Part shown: positions 25,522 through 37,171 of the stretch, in pieces
Layout of the letters: each line of letters begins with the position of its first letter
How positions within the stretch are numbered: the stretch's first letter is position 1
From: Niveispirillum sp.
GTDB taxonomy: Bacteria > Pseudomonadota > Alphaproteobacteria > Azospirillales > Azospirillaceae
NCBI RefSeq assembly: GCF_017996735.1
Contig: NZ_JAGOGJ010000009.1
Coordinates: 41,122-105,121 of the forward strand
Reading direction: 5' to 3'
DNA: 64,000 nt
Made by a program: the position numbers and the translations under genes
Notes under the pieces: generated by a model
What the model was told of the DNA's origin: nothing
Databases searched by the model: none
The model's input: only the letters and a program-made list of their open reading frames with translations

Positions 25522-26306
25522 CCGACATGCCCTTGCTGTTCACGATCAACGGGGCCGTCGCCACCCTGACCCTGAACCGCCCCGCTGCCGGCAATGCCAT
25601 CAACCTGCCGCTGGCCCAGGCGCTGCTGACGGCATCCATCCGTTGCGACCAGGACGAGAGCATCCGCTGCGTCGTGCTGACGGGGGCCGGGCGGTTGTTC
25701 TGCGCCGGTGGCGACCTGTCCGCCTTTGCGGCGGCGGGGGATCAGGTGCCGGCCTTCCTCAGCGAGCTGGCGGGCACGCTGCATATGGCCATCAGCCGGT
25801 TGCAGCGCATGGCAAAGCCGCTGCTGGTGCTGGTCAATGGGCCGGCGGCGGGCGCGGGCCTGTCGCTGTCGCTGATCGGCGATATCGTCATCGCCGCCCG
25901 CTCCGCCCATTTCACCGCCGCCTATGGCAGCGTCGGCCTGTCGCCCGATGGCGGCATGTCCTGGCTGCTGCCCCGGCTGGTGGGGATGCGCCGCGCGCAG
26001 CAGATGATCATCGCCAATCAGCGCATATCGGCGCAGGAAGCCGCTTCCATCGGGTTGGTCACCAGCATGGTGGAGGATGCCGATCTGGCCAGCGCCGGCG
26101 ATGAAGCCGCCCGTACCCTGGCCGCCGCCCCCACCCTGGCCGTCGGTGCCGCCCGCAACCTGCTGCTGGACAGTTTCGACGGGCCGCTGGAGGCCCATCT
26201 GGACCGCGAGACTCGCCGCATCGCTGCATCCGGCGCCACCCATGATTGCCGCGAGGGCGTCGCCGCCTATCTCGCGCGCCGCAAACCCGATTTCACAGGA
26301 GATTGA
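25518..26306 (+). CDS. Enoyl-CoA hydratase/isomerase (crotonase family)
   Basis: 262 residues. The oxyanion segments CAGGDLSAF and NGPAAGAG are intact. Of the two active-site acids, the hydratase Glu of the second segment is replaced by Asp in VGLSPDGG, as in isomerases of PaaG type, so double-bond isomerisation is as likely as hydration. Isomerisation would fit if phosphate elimination by the preceding kinase/dehydrogenase pair gives a beta,gamma-enoyl-CoA. The gene overlaps the kinase stop and ends two bases before the thiolase. Confidence 0.87.
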   Translation: MTDMPLLFTINGAVATLTLNRPAAGNAINLPLAQALLTASIRCDQDESIRCVVLTGAGRLFCAGGDLSAFAAAGDQVPAFLSELAGTLHMAISRLQRMAKPLLVLVNGPAAGAGLSLSLIGDIVIAARSAHFTAAYGSVGLSPDGGMSWLLPRLVGMRRAQQMIIANQRISAQEAASIGLVTSMVEDADLASAGDEAARTLAAAPTLAVGAARNLLLDSFDGPLEAHLDRETRRIAASGATHDCREGVAAYLARRKPDFTGD

Positions 26307-26307
26307 G

Positions 26308-28445
<2,138 letters not shown>

Positions 28446-28456
28446 AAAGGCCCGTG

Positions 28457-29236
28457 ATGAACGACGATCGCTATGTGAAGGTCGACCGCGACGGCGCCCT
28501 GACCATCATCACCCTGAACCGCCCGGAAGCGCACAACGCCTTGAATGCCGCCGCGCATGAGGAGCTGCAGGCGGTGTTCGACGGGTTTGCCGCCGATCCG
28601 CAACAATGGGTCGCCATCATCACCGGTGCCGGCGAAAAGGCCTTTTGCGCCGGCCATGACCTGAAACAGCAGGCCTCCGGCGGCGGGCTGGTCACGCCGC
28701 CCACTGGCTTCGGTGGGCTGACCGGCCGGTTCGACCTGACCAAGCCGGTGATCGCAGCGGTGAACGGCGTCGCCATGGGCGGTGGCTTCGAACTGGCGCT
28801 GGCCTGCGACATCATCGTGGCCCATACGAAGGCCGTGTTCGCCCTGCCGGAACCCAGGGTCGGGCTGGCGGCCCTGGCCGGTGGATTGCAGCGCCTGCCG
28901 CGCCAGATCGGGCTGAAGCACGCCATGGGCATGATGCTGACCGGCCGCCGCGTCACCGCCGGCGAGGGCCAGACGCTTGGCTTCGTCAACGAGGTCACGG
29001 ATGGCGACGTGCTGATGGCCGCCCGGCGCTGGGCTGCCGACATCCTGGCCTGTAGCCCCCTGTCCGTCCGCGCGACAAAGGAAGCCATCCTGCGCGGCCT
29101 GACGGTTTCAACCGAACAGGGGATGCGGGAGGAATGGGATTATCCCGCCATGAAAACCATGCTGGCGTCGGCCGATGCCATCGAAGGCCCCGCCGCCTTT
29201 GCCGAAAAGCGCCCGCCGCGCTGGATCGGGCAGTAA
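28457..29236 (+). CDS. Enoyl-CoA hydratase (crotonase family), last gene of the operon
   Basis: 259 residues with CAGHDLKQQ and GVAMGGGFE oxyanion segments. One catalytic Glu is kept (LPEPRVG), but the second is replaced in GLAALAGGLQRL. That is common in crotonases other than plain hydratases, so a hydrolase, lyase or isomerase role is possible. The ATG at 28457 is preferred over an upstream TTG because AAAGG is eight bases before it. A strong intrinsic terminator follows the stop. Confidence 0.88.
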   Translation: MNDDRYVKVDRDGALTIITLNRPEAHNALNAAAHEELQAVFDGFAADPQQWVAIITGAGEKAFCAGHDLKQQASGGGLVTPPTGFGGLTGRFDLTKPVIAAVNGVAMGGGFELALACDIIVAHTKAVFALPEPRVGLAALAGGLQRLPRQIGLKHAMGMMLTGRRVTAGEGQTLGFVNEVTDGDVLMAARRWAADILACSPLSVRATKEAILRGLTVSTEQGMREEWDYPAMKTMLASADAIEGPAAFAEKRPPRWIGQ

Positions 29237-29254
29237 AATCCCCCCAAACTGAAA

Positions 29255-29288
29255 CCGGCGGCAGGGATGCCCTGCCGCCGGCTCCTTT
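29255..29288 (+). terminator. Intrinsic terminator of the plus-strand catabolic operon
   Basis: CCGGCGGCAGGG (29255-29266), the loop ATG, and CCCTGCCGCCGG (29270-29281) make a perfect 12-bp stem. CTCCTTTT follows. It lies 19 bases after the last crotonase stop and also in front of the convergent AraC gene's end. Confidence 0.85.
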
Positions 29289-29309
29289 TCCATCCATTGA
29301 AACAAGCGG

Positions 29310-30206
29310 TTATTGCAACGTCGCCGACCCTTTGTTGCGACGATAGGCGCTGGGCGTGCGGCCCGTCGCCTGACGGAAGATGCGGGTGAAATGGCTCTGG
29401 CTGGCGAAACCCAGCGTATCGGACAATTCGCCCAATCCCAGATCGGTCTGCACCAGCAATTGCTGCGCCCGTTCCAGGCGCACCCGCATGACGAACTGAT
29501 GCGGGCTCTCCCCCGTCGCCTTCTTGAAGACGCGGCAGAAATGCGATGATGTCAGCCCCGCACGGGCCGCCAGATCCTCCAGCGAATGGTCCGCACCCGG
29601 ATTGCGCTGGATGGAATTGATGACGTTATGCACGCGATAGGCTGAGCAATCGGCCGTGGGAATGGCTTCCGCCGGGCGCTGGCGCGAGCCATAGGTGACA
29701 TGGGCCTTCAGCGCTGCCAGCAGCGTATCGATATAGATCGCCCGCTCCGGCGTCCGCTCCTCATAGCATTCGGCCAGCAATTGCTGCGTCAGCGCCGTGC
29801 CCAGGGGATCGGAGAAAGCAAAACGCATGCGCTTGGCCTTGTCCAGGCCGGGGGTGCCCTGAATGGCCGCCATATCCGGGCTGAAGGTCACGACATCCAG
29901 TTCACCATCAACCAGCCAGCGCGTCGGCTGGCCGCCCGGTACGATGGTGGCCTGACTGGGGGCGGAAAAGCTCTCGCTCCACCCCCCCTGCATCCAGGTC
30001 CGCACGCGCGGCTTGCCGGCGATATGGACAACAAACAGCGGTGTCGGCAGGGCCGGCAGGTCATAGCTGCCGACAAACTGCCGCCACCGTGCCAGACACC
30101 ATCCGTCACCCGGCTGCTGGAGGACCATGTCGGGTCCCCTGCCCAGATGATCGGCAATGATGGTTTCGGCAGTCAATCCCCTGCTCTGGCTTCTATTCTG
30201 GTTCAT
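29310..30206 (-). CDS. AraC-family transcriptional regulator
   Basis: 298 residues. The C-terminal 100 residues carry the two AraC helix-turn-helix units (LEDLAARAGLTSSHFCRVF and LGELSDTLGFASQSHFTRIF, ending with GRTPSAYR). The N-terminal part is cupin-like and would sense a ligand. The start at 30206 was chosen because GGGAGG lies six bases upstream; an ATG seven codons earlier overlaps the P450 stop by one base. It is the third gene of the TonB receptor-P450-regulator unit and probably controls that unit and perhaps the convergent operon. Confidence 0.9.
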   Translation of the reverse strand: MNQNRSQSRGLTAETIIADHLGRGPDMVLQQPGDGWCLARWRQFVGSYDLPALPTPLFVVHIAGKPRVRTWMQGGWSESFSAPSQATIVPGGQPTRWLVDGELDVVTFSPDMAAIQGTPGLDKAKRMRFAFSDPLGTALTQQLLAECYEERTPERAIYIDTLLAALKAHVTYGSRQRPAEAIPTADCSAYRVHNVINSIQRNPGADHSLEDLAARAGLTSSHFCRVFKKATGESPHQFVMRVRLERAQQLLVQTDLGLGELSDTLGFASQSHFTRIFRQATGRTPSAYRRNKGSATLQ

Positions 30207-30226
30207 CAGGCACCTCCCTGCCACCA

Positions 30227-31459
30227 TCAGGACAGCAGTATAACGTTAAGGTCCTTCAGCCCATTGATAAAGTTCGATCTGAAACGTTTCGGTTTGCTAA
30301 CAATTTCGAACCCCGAGACCCGGCGGGCCAAATGTTCGAAGGCAACCCGCAACTGCATCTCCGCCAGCCGGAACCCCAGACAGGAATGCTGCCCCGTACC
30401 GAAACCCAGATGACGGATATTGCTGCGTGTAATGTCAAAACGGTCCGGGTCGGCGAATTCGCTTTCGTCACGGTTGGCGGCAGAGAACCAGGTGACGACC
30501 TTGTCACCCTTGGCGATCTTCTGGCCACCGATCTCCGTGTCCGCCATGGCGGTGCGACGCATATGCATCACCGGCGTGGCATAGCGCACCATCTCCCGCA
30601 CCGCCGTCTTCATCAGGCCGGGGTCGGCCCGCAGGCGCCGCCATTCCTCCGGAAACTGTGCGAAGGCGGCGATGGTATGCGAGAGGGAGTTGCGCGTCGT
30701 CTCGTTGCCGCCCACCAGAACCAGGATCAGGTTACCGACAAAATCCGCCTCGCTGACGGGCGCATCGCCGACCTTGGCATTGGCCAGAAGAGAGGCGACA
30801 TCTTTGCCGGGCCGGGCGCGACGATCGACGAACAGCTCATGGGCAAAGGCCAGGAACTCCCCCATCGTGGCGGCCAGCGCCTCCGGCGATTGCCGGAAAT
30901 CGGGGTCATCCTCCCCCACGAAGGCGTTGGTCCAGTGATAGAGCTGCTTCCACATCTCGCCGGGCAGGTTCAGCAGTTCGGCCAGTGTCAGCAGCGGCAG
31001 CGGCGCCGACAGCAGGGGGACCATATCCACCGGACTGTCATTGGGGATCTGGTCCAGCAGGTCGGACACACGTTTGTTGATCCGCGCCTCGATATCCTCC
31101 AGCCGGTTCGGCGTCAGGCTGGGCATCAGGGCACGGCGGTACTGGGTGCTGACGGGCGGGTCCTGGGAAATGAAGGGGGTGCCGATGGCGGCCTCCCCCG
31201 AATTGGTCAGGCCCACCTCATTCTCGTTGAAGATCCGGTGCCCGCCATTCTCCCGCGCAGAGGAGAACAGGTCGGGCTTGCCCAGGACGCTCACGATATC
31301 GTTGTAGCGGGTGACAGCCCAGAAGCCGGCACCATCCGCCTCCGGATTCCAATGGACGGGGGATTCGCGGCGTAACCGGGCAAATGTCGTGTGCGGTACG
31401 CCTTCGACATACAGGTCGGGGTCCTTCAGGTCGGGAAATCCGTTACCGATATGGCCCAT
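30227..31459 (-). CDS. Cytochrome P450
   Basis: 410 residues, the usual length of soluble bacterial class-I P450s. The I-helix motif GGNETTR, the ExxR pair in EMVRY, and the heme-binding FGTGQHSCLG with the Cys ligand are intact. The stretch GDKVVTWFSAANRD resembles the group containing CYP108, CYP124, CYP125 and CYP142, which hydroxylate terpenoid or sterol side chains; this is a loose assignment. It follows a TonB receptor by 15 bases, and a ferredoxin gene diverges from that receptor. No ferredoxin reductase was found in the window. Confidence 0.93.
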   Translation of the reverse strand: MGHIGNGFPDLKDPDLYVEGVPHTTFARLRRESPVHWNPEADGAGFWAVTRYNDIVSVLGKPDLFSSARENGGHRIFNENEVGLTNSGEAAIGTPFISQDPPVSTQYRRALMPSLTPNRLEDIEARINKRVSDLLDQIPNDSPVDMVPLLSAPLPLLTLAELLNLPGEMWKQLYHWTNAFVGEDDPDFRQSPEALAATMGEFLAFAHELFVDRRARPGKDVASLLANAKVGDAPVSEADFVGNLILVLVGGNETTRNSLSHTIAAFAQFPEEWRRLRADPGLMKTAVREMVRYATPVMHMRRTAMADTEIGGQKIAKGDKVVTWFSAANRDESEFADPDRFDITRSNIRHLGFGTGQHSCLGFRLAEMQLRVAFEHLARRVSGFEIVSKPKRFRSNFINGLKDLNVILLS

Positions 31460-31474
31460 GGTATGTCTCCTGGA

Positions 31475-33685
31475 TCAGAAGCTGTAACGCAAGGCGGCGC
31501 CGTAGGTGCGCGGCGACTTGGGCACCAGGAAGGGATAGGGGAAGCCCGCCCCCCGCAGATCCAGCCCGTAGCCATAGGCTTTGGTATTGAACAGGTTGTT
31601 GGCGAATACCGACAGGCGCAGGGCGTCACGCTCCCAGGCCAGGCTGGCATTCACCATGGTGTAACCACTCTGCTGCAATTCCTGGTTCGCCTGCGTGGCC
31701 AACGGATTGACGTCGTTGAAGGGCGAGAACCACTGCCGGCTGAAATAGCTGGCCGTTGGGCTGAACGTGATCGCACCGCCGCCCAGTTCCGCAATCTGCC
31801 GGTCAAAACCCAACTGTGCCGTGACCTTCGGCGCGAAGGGCAGTTCGTTGCCGCTGAGATCGACGCCTTGCAGGGTCAGTTCCTTGTACTGCGTATCCAG
31901 CAGGCCCATGGAACCGTTGACGGACAAGGTGCCGCTGACCCGCAGGTTGAACTCTGCCTCCGCCCCCAGCACCCGGGATTTGGGGGCATTGACCAGGATG
32001 TTGGTGGGGCCGGGCTGCAGATCCTGAACCTGCTGATTGCGGTAATCATAATAGAACAGGGCGCCGGACAGGCTCAGCCGGTTATCCAGATAGCGGCCCT
32101 TGGCACCGATCTCGTAGGCGTTCACCTTTTCCGGATCGACATAATTGATGCCTTTGGAGGAGGTGTAGCTGCCGCCATTGAAGGCACCGGACCGATAGCC
32201 GCGATTATAGCTGACATAAAGCAGCGTACCGCCGTCGAATTCATAGCTGAGCGCCACACGGCCGGTCAGCGCGCTGCCGTCACCATCCAGGTTGAAAAGG
32301 GCATTGGGATTATAGGCGCAGGTGCCCGCCGCCCCAGCGCATGGCACCGTTGTAGCCAGGGGGCTGGGTGTGCCGCGGAAATTCCCCGCAAACAGATAGG
32401 CGACGCCATCCTCATAGCTGGACTTGTCCCAGGTGTAGCGGGCGCCCACGGTCAGGGTCAGCGGATCGGACAGGTCGTAATCCACCTGGCTGAACAAGGC
32501 CTTGGACTTGCGCACCTGCTTGTAATGCTGGAAGAAGCCGCCATCGACACCCGGTCCGAGCATGGAGGCGATATTGAACAGGTTGTCGGTTTCAACCGTG
32601 TCGCGGCCATAGAAGCCACCTGCCACCAGCGTGTAATTGTCGCCACCATAATTGGCGCGCAGTTCCTGGTTGAACTGCTTATAGTCGGACTGCCAGTTGA
32701 TATTCAGCACGACCTGCGGCGACCCGTCGGATGCCTGCTGCAAATCCTGCTTGCCGCCATCAAGGGAGGTGATGGAGGTGATGCTGAGGCTGTCGGAGAC
32801 ATTCCAGGCGATGTTGGCGGACGTGCCCCAGGCATCCGTCTTGTTATCGCCGATACTGTCCTCATTCACTTCGAAGAAGCCCAGCCCCTGCCGATAGGGC
32901 AACAGGCCATGGACGGCGGCCTGCGTGCCCCGGTCGCGGCCGGCATAGGCCTTGAGATTGATATCGACATCCCCGTCACCGGGCACGACGCGCAGGCTGA
33001 ACCGGCCCTGCAGGGTGTCGGTGCTGTTGGGATCGCGACCACCGGGATAGACATTCTTGATCTGGCCGTCGCCCTTCTTGTAGTTCACGGCGGCCCGCAC
33101 ACCGACATGATCCTCTGCCAGCGTTGCCTCCGCCGCGCCGTGGGCCGTCAGCGTATTGAAATTGCCGTATCCGATCTCCGCATAGCCGTCATTGCCGTTC
33201 AGGCGCGGGCTTCGGGTGATGAAGTTGATGGCACCGCCCGTGGTGTTGCGGCCGAATAGCGTGCCCTGCGGACCGCGCAACACCTCCACCCGTTCCAGGT
33301 CGAACAGGCCCATGCCATGGCTGGTGCGGTTGGCCAGATAGACGTCGTTGATATAGACGCCGATGGGCGATGCCTGGTTCGAGTTATATTCGTTGGCCAC
33401 GCTGATACCACGCAGCGCAAAGTTGGGCTGGGTATTGCCATAGGGGCTGTTGACCTGCAGGTTCGGCACAGCCATGGCCAGATCGGCGGAGTTGGTCACC
33501 CCCTTTTCCGTCAGCGCATCGCCGGTAAAGGCGGAAATGGCAAGCGGAACGTCGGTGATTGCCTGTTCGCGGCGCTGGGCCGTGACGATAATTTCATCCA
33601 GGATCGGGGTTTCTGCGGTCTGCGCCAGGGCAACAGCCGGCATCACCAGCGCAATGGCGCTGGCGCTCATTTTGATAAAGCGCAT
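31475..33685 (-). CDS. TonB-dependent outer-membrane receptor upstream of the P450
   Basis: 736 residues with a signal peptide ending near ALAQT, then ILDEIIVTAQRREQ, the TonB-box and plug start common in sphingomonad-type receptors. ERVEVLRGPQGTLFGRN and GGAINFITR mark the plug end. A 22-strand barrel ends in an aromatic residue (YSF). GGGAGG precedes the ATG. The P450 gene follows closely, so this receptor probably imports the P450 substrate, likely hydrophobic. Confidence 0.93.
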   Translation of the reverse strand: MRFIKMSASAIALVMPAVALAQTAETPILDEIIVTAQRREQAITDVPLAISAFTGDALTEKGVTNSADLAMAVPNLQVNSPYGNTQPNFALRGISVANEYNSNQASPIGVYINDVYLANRTSHGMGLFDLERVEVLRGPQGTLFGRNTTGGAINFITRSPRLNGNDGYAEIGYGNFNTLTAHGAAEATLAEDHVGVRAAVNYKKGDGQIKNVYPGGRDPNSTDTLQGRFSLRVVPGDGDVDINLKAYAGRDRGTQAAVHGLLPYRQGLGFFEVNEDSIGDNKTDAWGTSANIAWNVSDSLSITSITSLDGGKQDLQQASDGSPQVVLNINWQSDYKQFNQELRANYGGDNYTLVAGGFYGRDTVETDNLFNIASMLGPGVDGGFFQHYKQVRKSKALFSQVDYDLSDPLTLTVGARYTWDKSSYEDGVAYLFAGNFRGTPSPLATTVPCAGAAGTCAYNPNALFNLDGDGSALTGRVALSYEFDGGTLLYVSYNRGYRSGAFNGGSYTSSKGINYVDPEKVNAYEIGAKGRYLDNRLSLSGALFYYDYRNQQVQDLQPGPTNILVNAPKSRVLGAEAEFNLRVSGTLSVNGSMGLLDTQYKELTLQGVDLSGNELPFAPKVTAQLGFDRQIAELGGGAITFSPTASYFSRQWFSPFNDVNPLATQANQELQQSGYTMVNASLAWERDALRLSVFANNLFNTKAYGYGLDLRGAGFPYPFLVPKSPRTYGAALRYSF

Positions 33686-33949
33686 GTATCCTCCCTAAGG
33701 CCGCCGCTGTCGCATCGGGGGGCGGCTGTCATTCTTGCCAGGCGGGCTCACCCGCATCAGGTGCCCTTATGCTAGATCGGCTGGCACTTGGTTTGGAATG
33801 CGCAATATCGCGGTTTTTGGCACGGTTCTGCGGTCGGTTTAGACAAAACCTGCCCTCCCCTTGTCTGCCCGTTCCGAACCGGCAATCACGTCATCATGAA
33901 GGTGCCCGCGGCACCATCCCAACGACGCGATAGCGAAGAGGAACAGCCC

Positions 33950-34270
33950 ATGCCCATCATCACCGTCATCAGCCGGGCCGGCGAGGAACGGCAGGTCGCG
34001 GCCGAGATCGGCAGGACATTGATGCAGGTGGTCCGCGACGATAGCGGATTTGAAGACCTCGTCGCCATGTGCGGCGGCTGTCTATCCTGCGCCACATGTC
34101 ATGTCCATGTGGAAGGTGCGGCCGAAGGGGTGTTGCCGCCGCTCGGCCCGGACGAAGATGACCTGCTAACGGGATCACCCGGCCGAAGCGCCAGTTCCAG
34201 GCTGTCCTGTCAGGTTCCGATTACCGAGAAGCTGGAGGGTATCAGGGTGCGGATTGCCGACGAAGGCTGA
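33950..34270 (+). CDS. [2Fe-2S] ferredoxin, adrenodoxin/putidaredoxin type
   Basis: 106 residues. The cluster ligands follow the adrenodoxin pattern C-x5-C-x2-C in CGGCLSCATC, with the fourth Cys in RLSCQVP; the first loop also contains one extra Cys. The length and the MPIITVI start match P450-linked ferredoxins. AGAGGA lies eight bases before the ATG; a much longer reading upstream has no ribosome site and is rejected. It is divergent from the TonB receptor-P450 unit and probably reduces that P450. This gene ends about 110 bases before the large minus-strand operon. Confidence 0.9.
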   Translation: MPIITVISRAGEERQVAAEIGRTLMQVVRDDSGFEDLVAMCGGCLSCATCHVHVEGAAEGVLPPLGPDEDDLLTGSPGRSASSRLSCQVPITEKLEGIRVRIADEG

Positions 34271-34382
34271 CACCGCCGACGCCAGCGCGTTGACCGTGAT
34301 CCAGTCCGCCTTCCCCACGGTGAAGAAGACCTCGACCCGACGCCCCGGAAGACGCCTTTGGGGCCCTGGGCTGCGGGAGGGG

Positions 34383-36167
34383 TCATTGCCGCGACGGAAT
34401 GATCGGTAGGAGCACGCGTGACGGGTGGTCTGGATCGTGGAGCACGTGCTGACGGGCGATCCTGGCGTCCACCAGGGTACCGTTCCATTCGTCCCAGATG
34501 TTGAGGTTCCGCGCCCAGCGCGGGAAACAACTGCTCGTGATGTCGAGCTGCAAGCGATGACCTGCCCGAAAGAGGTTGCTGGTCGGAAGCAGTTCGATCC
34601 GCATCAGGTAAGGTCTTCCGGGTTCCAGCGGCGCCGAGGCCTTGAAACCCGACGGGTCATCGCGATAGCGCGCGCGCAGAATGCCATCGGTGACCAGGCG
34701 CGCCGTGCCGTCGGGATGCACGTCCACCAGACGTGCAACGAAATCGGTGTCGACGACGTCGGTCACGATCCACAATTCCACGACCACGGTGCCGGTGACC
34801 TCGACAGCCTGCTCCAAAGCCGCAGATCGATAAACAAGGACGTCCTCCCGTTCCTCCAGCAGGCGTTGATCACTTCCGCCGGGTACGCAAGTGACGCCAA
34901 AGGTGGCGCCGCCCCGCGTCGGAACGGGATTGGCGGGATCGTAGAGAAAGCCGTCGGCAGGGCCGGGGCGTGCAGCGGGAAGAAGCACGCCATCGCCTGA
35001 CACGGAATTGGCGCGGCCCTCGCTGGAAAGATACCAGGGCGTCACGACCGTCCGCGCAATCGGCCACTCCCATTCGTCGCGCCACCCTTCCGCGCCCATC
35101 ACCCAGATCTTGACCGGGGCGATGTCCTCATTGCCAGCATCCAGCGCATCGAAATAGCAGGCCGCCAGCCCCATATGACCGAAGGGATTGAGCGCCTGGA
35201 TTGCGGCCGATCCGGGCGAAATGCGTTCCCCCGTCATTTTGCCTTGCGGATGGTGCGCCCAGGGACCAACGATCAAGCGGCTTTGCTCCCTTGCCGGCCT
35301 GCTGCCGCCCCGGGTGCGGATACCGACAAATTGATCGATCGAGGCCCTGATGAACACGTCATACCATCCGGCCACAATCAAGGCCGGGACCGTGACATTT
35401 GCATAGTCGTTTGCCCGTGTGGCGGCGGCGACAGTCGGGCCTTCATCATTTTCGGTCAGCAAATCGAAAAACTGTGCGCCCATCGCACTGCCGGCCACCG
35501 GTTGGAACCGACTGAGCGGGAGGCTGTCATAACCATTCTCCCGGGCAAGGGCCACAAGCGACGCACTCGCTTCGGCCACAGCCTCCCGCATGAGCGCCGG
35601 AGATTCCCATTCACGGTGCATCAGGGCTTCCACCCCCATCATCGTCCACCAATAGCCGTTCAATTCAAGTTCCAGAACCCCGCCGCTATAGAGGAACGAG
35701 CGCCGGAATGGCCCGACGGAGACGATCGGATTGATTGCCCGGAGGGATGGAGGCTGCTCGGCGGCAGCGGCCCATTGCACGAAGCCCAGATAGGATGGGC
35801 CGCTCATGAAAACCTTGCCGTTGGCATAGGGAAGGTTTGCCGCCCATTCCACGGCTTCCGCGCCATCCGCGCCTTCGTGGATCCAGGGACGGAAATCCGC
35901 CCCGCCATCAGATGCGCCCCGGCCCCGCACATCCTGGATGATCGTGACATAGCCATGGCGTGCGCCATGGGTCAGATCGGTCGTAAAGCCGGGCGCGAGG
36001 GCTTTACCGTAAGGTGTCCGTGCCAGGATCACCGGCCATCGCCCTTCACCCGACGGCCGCGCCACATCCGCCCTGAGGATCGTCCCGTCGCTCAGGCGAC
36101 AGGGGACGTCATAGTGAATGATCACCTCCAAGGGCGGGGCGGCCGGAAGAGAGGACGGCGCATTCAT
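34383..36167 (-). CDS. CocE/NonD-family hydrolase (Xaa-Pro dipeptidyl-peptidase-like)
   Basis: 594 residues from an ATG with AGGAG six bases upstream. The N-terminal alpha/beta-hydrolase domain has DVRGRGASDG and the nucleophile elbow GPSYLG, the GxSYxG pattern of the S15/CocE family; a helical cap and a C-terminal jelly-roll domain (WDEWNG region) follow. Relatives cleave cocaine esters, glutaryl groups or other bulky esters and amides. No signal peptide is evident. It is the last gene of the twelve-gene operon and could open an ester or lactone linking the imported substrate. Substrate unknown. Confidence 0.88.
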   Translation of the reverse strand: MNAPSSLPAAPPLEVIIHYDVPCRLSDGTILRADVARPSGEGRWPVILARTPYGKALAPGFTTDLTHGARHGYVTIIQDVRGRGASDGGADFRPWIHEGADGAEAVEWAANLPYANGKVFMSGPSYLGFVQWAAAAEQPPSLRAINPIVSVGPFRRSFLYSGGVLELELNGYWWTMMGVEALMHREWESPALMREAVAEASASLVALARENGYDSLPLSRFQPVAGSAMGAQFFDLLTENDEGPTVAAATRANDYANVTVPALIVAGWYDVFIRASIDQFVGIRTRGGSRPAREQSRLIVGPWAHHPQGKMTGERISPGSAAIQALNPFGHMGLAACYFDALDAGNEDIAPVKIWVMGAEGWRDEWEWPIARTVVTPWYLSSEGRANSVSGDGVLLPAARPGPADGFLYDPANPVPTRGGATFGVTCVPGGSDQRLLEEREDVLVYRSAALEQAVEVTGTVVVELWIVTDVVDTDFVARLVDVHPDGTARLVTDGILRARYRDDPSGFKASAPLEPGRPYLMRIELLPTSNLFRAGHRLQLDITSSCFPRWARNLNIWDEWNGTLVDARIARQHVLHDPDHPSRVLLPIIPSRQ

Positions 36168-36240
36168 GGTCAACTCCTGAAACACTCAGCCGACATTGCC
36201 CGCTCCCGGGCATGGTCGAAGCGACGCCCGACCGCCTTCT

Positions 36241-37119
36241 TCACGACAGTCCGGCAATCTCGAAACGGTGCTGTTCCGGGCCGGAGGCGGGTACATGCTC
36301 GCCCTCGCGGCAGGCAATTTCGGCAAGGCTGGCCAGGACGGCGGACGCGGGGTCCGTTTCGTCGCGAAGATAGACGCCGCGTGTCATGCTGACATGCGCC
36401 TGGGCGAAGCGGCCGGCACCGGCCAGAAGGATCGTCCGCGTGGGCGCATCGTCCGCGCACAGCGCGACCACGGCCGGGCTCACCCTTTCGCTGTCCAGCC
36501 GCGCCAGGTCGTCATTTGCGTAGAGGCCGCTGGTCATGCCCGTGGCGGCGCTGGGTGCCAGGCAGTTGACCCGGATATTGTGACGCTGTCCCTCGATCGC
36601 CAGCGTCTGCATCAGGCCGACCAGCCCCATTTTGGCGGCGCTGTAATTCGCCTGCCCGAAATTGCCGTAGAGGCCCGAGGATGAGGTGGTGAAGACGATC
36701 CGGCCATAACCACGCTCGCGCATCCCGTTCCAGACGGCGTGGGTGCAATGGACCGATCCCATCAGGTTAACGTCAAGCACGGTACGGAAATCCTGGAGCG
36801 TCGCCTTTGCGAACGTCCGGTCGCGCAGGATGCCCGCATTGTTGACGAGCAGGTCGACAGGGCCCAATCGCGCCTGCACATCGGCTATCATCGCCTGCAC
36901 GGCATCCGGATCAGCCACGTCGGCCGGGCAGGCGATCGCGCGCCCGCCAGAATCCACGATCTCCTGCGCCACTTGCTCCGCATGGGCGCGCGACAGGTCG
37001 TTCACCGCCACGACTGCACCGTATCGCGCCAGCGCATGGGCATGGGTACGTCCCAATCCCTGGCCGGCGCCGGTGACGAGCGCGACCCGCGATTGAAGAG
37101 CAATTTGCGATGCTGACAT
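36241..37119 (-). CDS. SDR, 17beta-HSD4-like 3-hydroxyacyl-CoA dehydrogenase
   Basis: 292 residues starting at an ATG with AAGGA nine bases upstream. The features TGAGQGLGRTHA, VNDL after the second strand, NNAGILRDRTF and YSAAKMGLVG match the dehydrogenase domain of peroxisomal multifunctional enzyme type 2. Such enzymes oxidise 3-hydroxyacyl-CoAs, including branched and steroid side-chain intermediates. It sits between an MDR reductase and the CocE hydrolase in the long minus-strand operon. Together with the MaoC hydratase upstream it would form an MFE-2-like second route beside the FadJ-like enzyme. Confidence 0.88.
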   Translation of the reverse strand: MSASQIALQSRVALVTGAGQGLGRTHAHALARYGAVVAVNDLSRAHAEQVAQEIVDSGGRAIACPADVADPDAVQAMIADVQARLGPVDLLVNNAGILRDRTFAKATLQDFRTVLDVNLMGSVHCTHAVWNGMRERGYGRIVFTTSSSGLYGNFGQANYSAAKMGLVGLMQTLAIEGQRHNIRVNCLAPSAATGMTSGLYANDDLARLDSERVSPAVVALCADDAPTRTILLAGAGRFAQAHVSMTRGVYLRDETDPASAVLASLAEIACREGEHVPASGPEQHRFEIAGLS

Positions 37120-37171
37120 AATCCAATCCTTGTTGTCGCGGAACTGGGGCCCGCGAGAGACGAGCGTGTCG

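Noticed and set aside
31391..33259. Long plus-strand frame opposite the P450-linked TonB receptor
   Set aside because: No recognisable motif; the opposite strand encodes a complete receptor with signal peptide and plug.
33788..33949. Longer N-terminus for the ferredoxin
   Set aside because: The extension has no ribosome site and no ferredoxin similarity; the ATG at 33950 has AGAGGA and fits the family.
34271..34382. Short coding-like stretch on the minus strand between ferredoxin and CocE genes
   Set aside because: About 30 residues read without a stop, but no family is recognised and no start is present; too weak to call a gene remnant.
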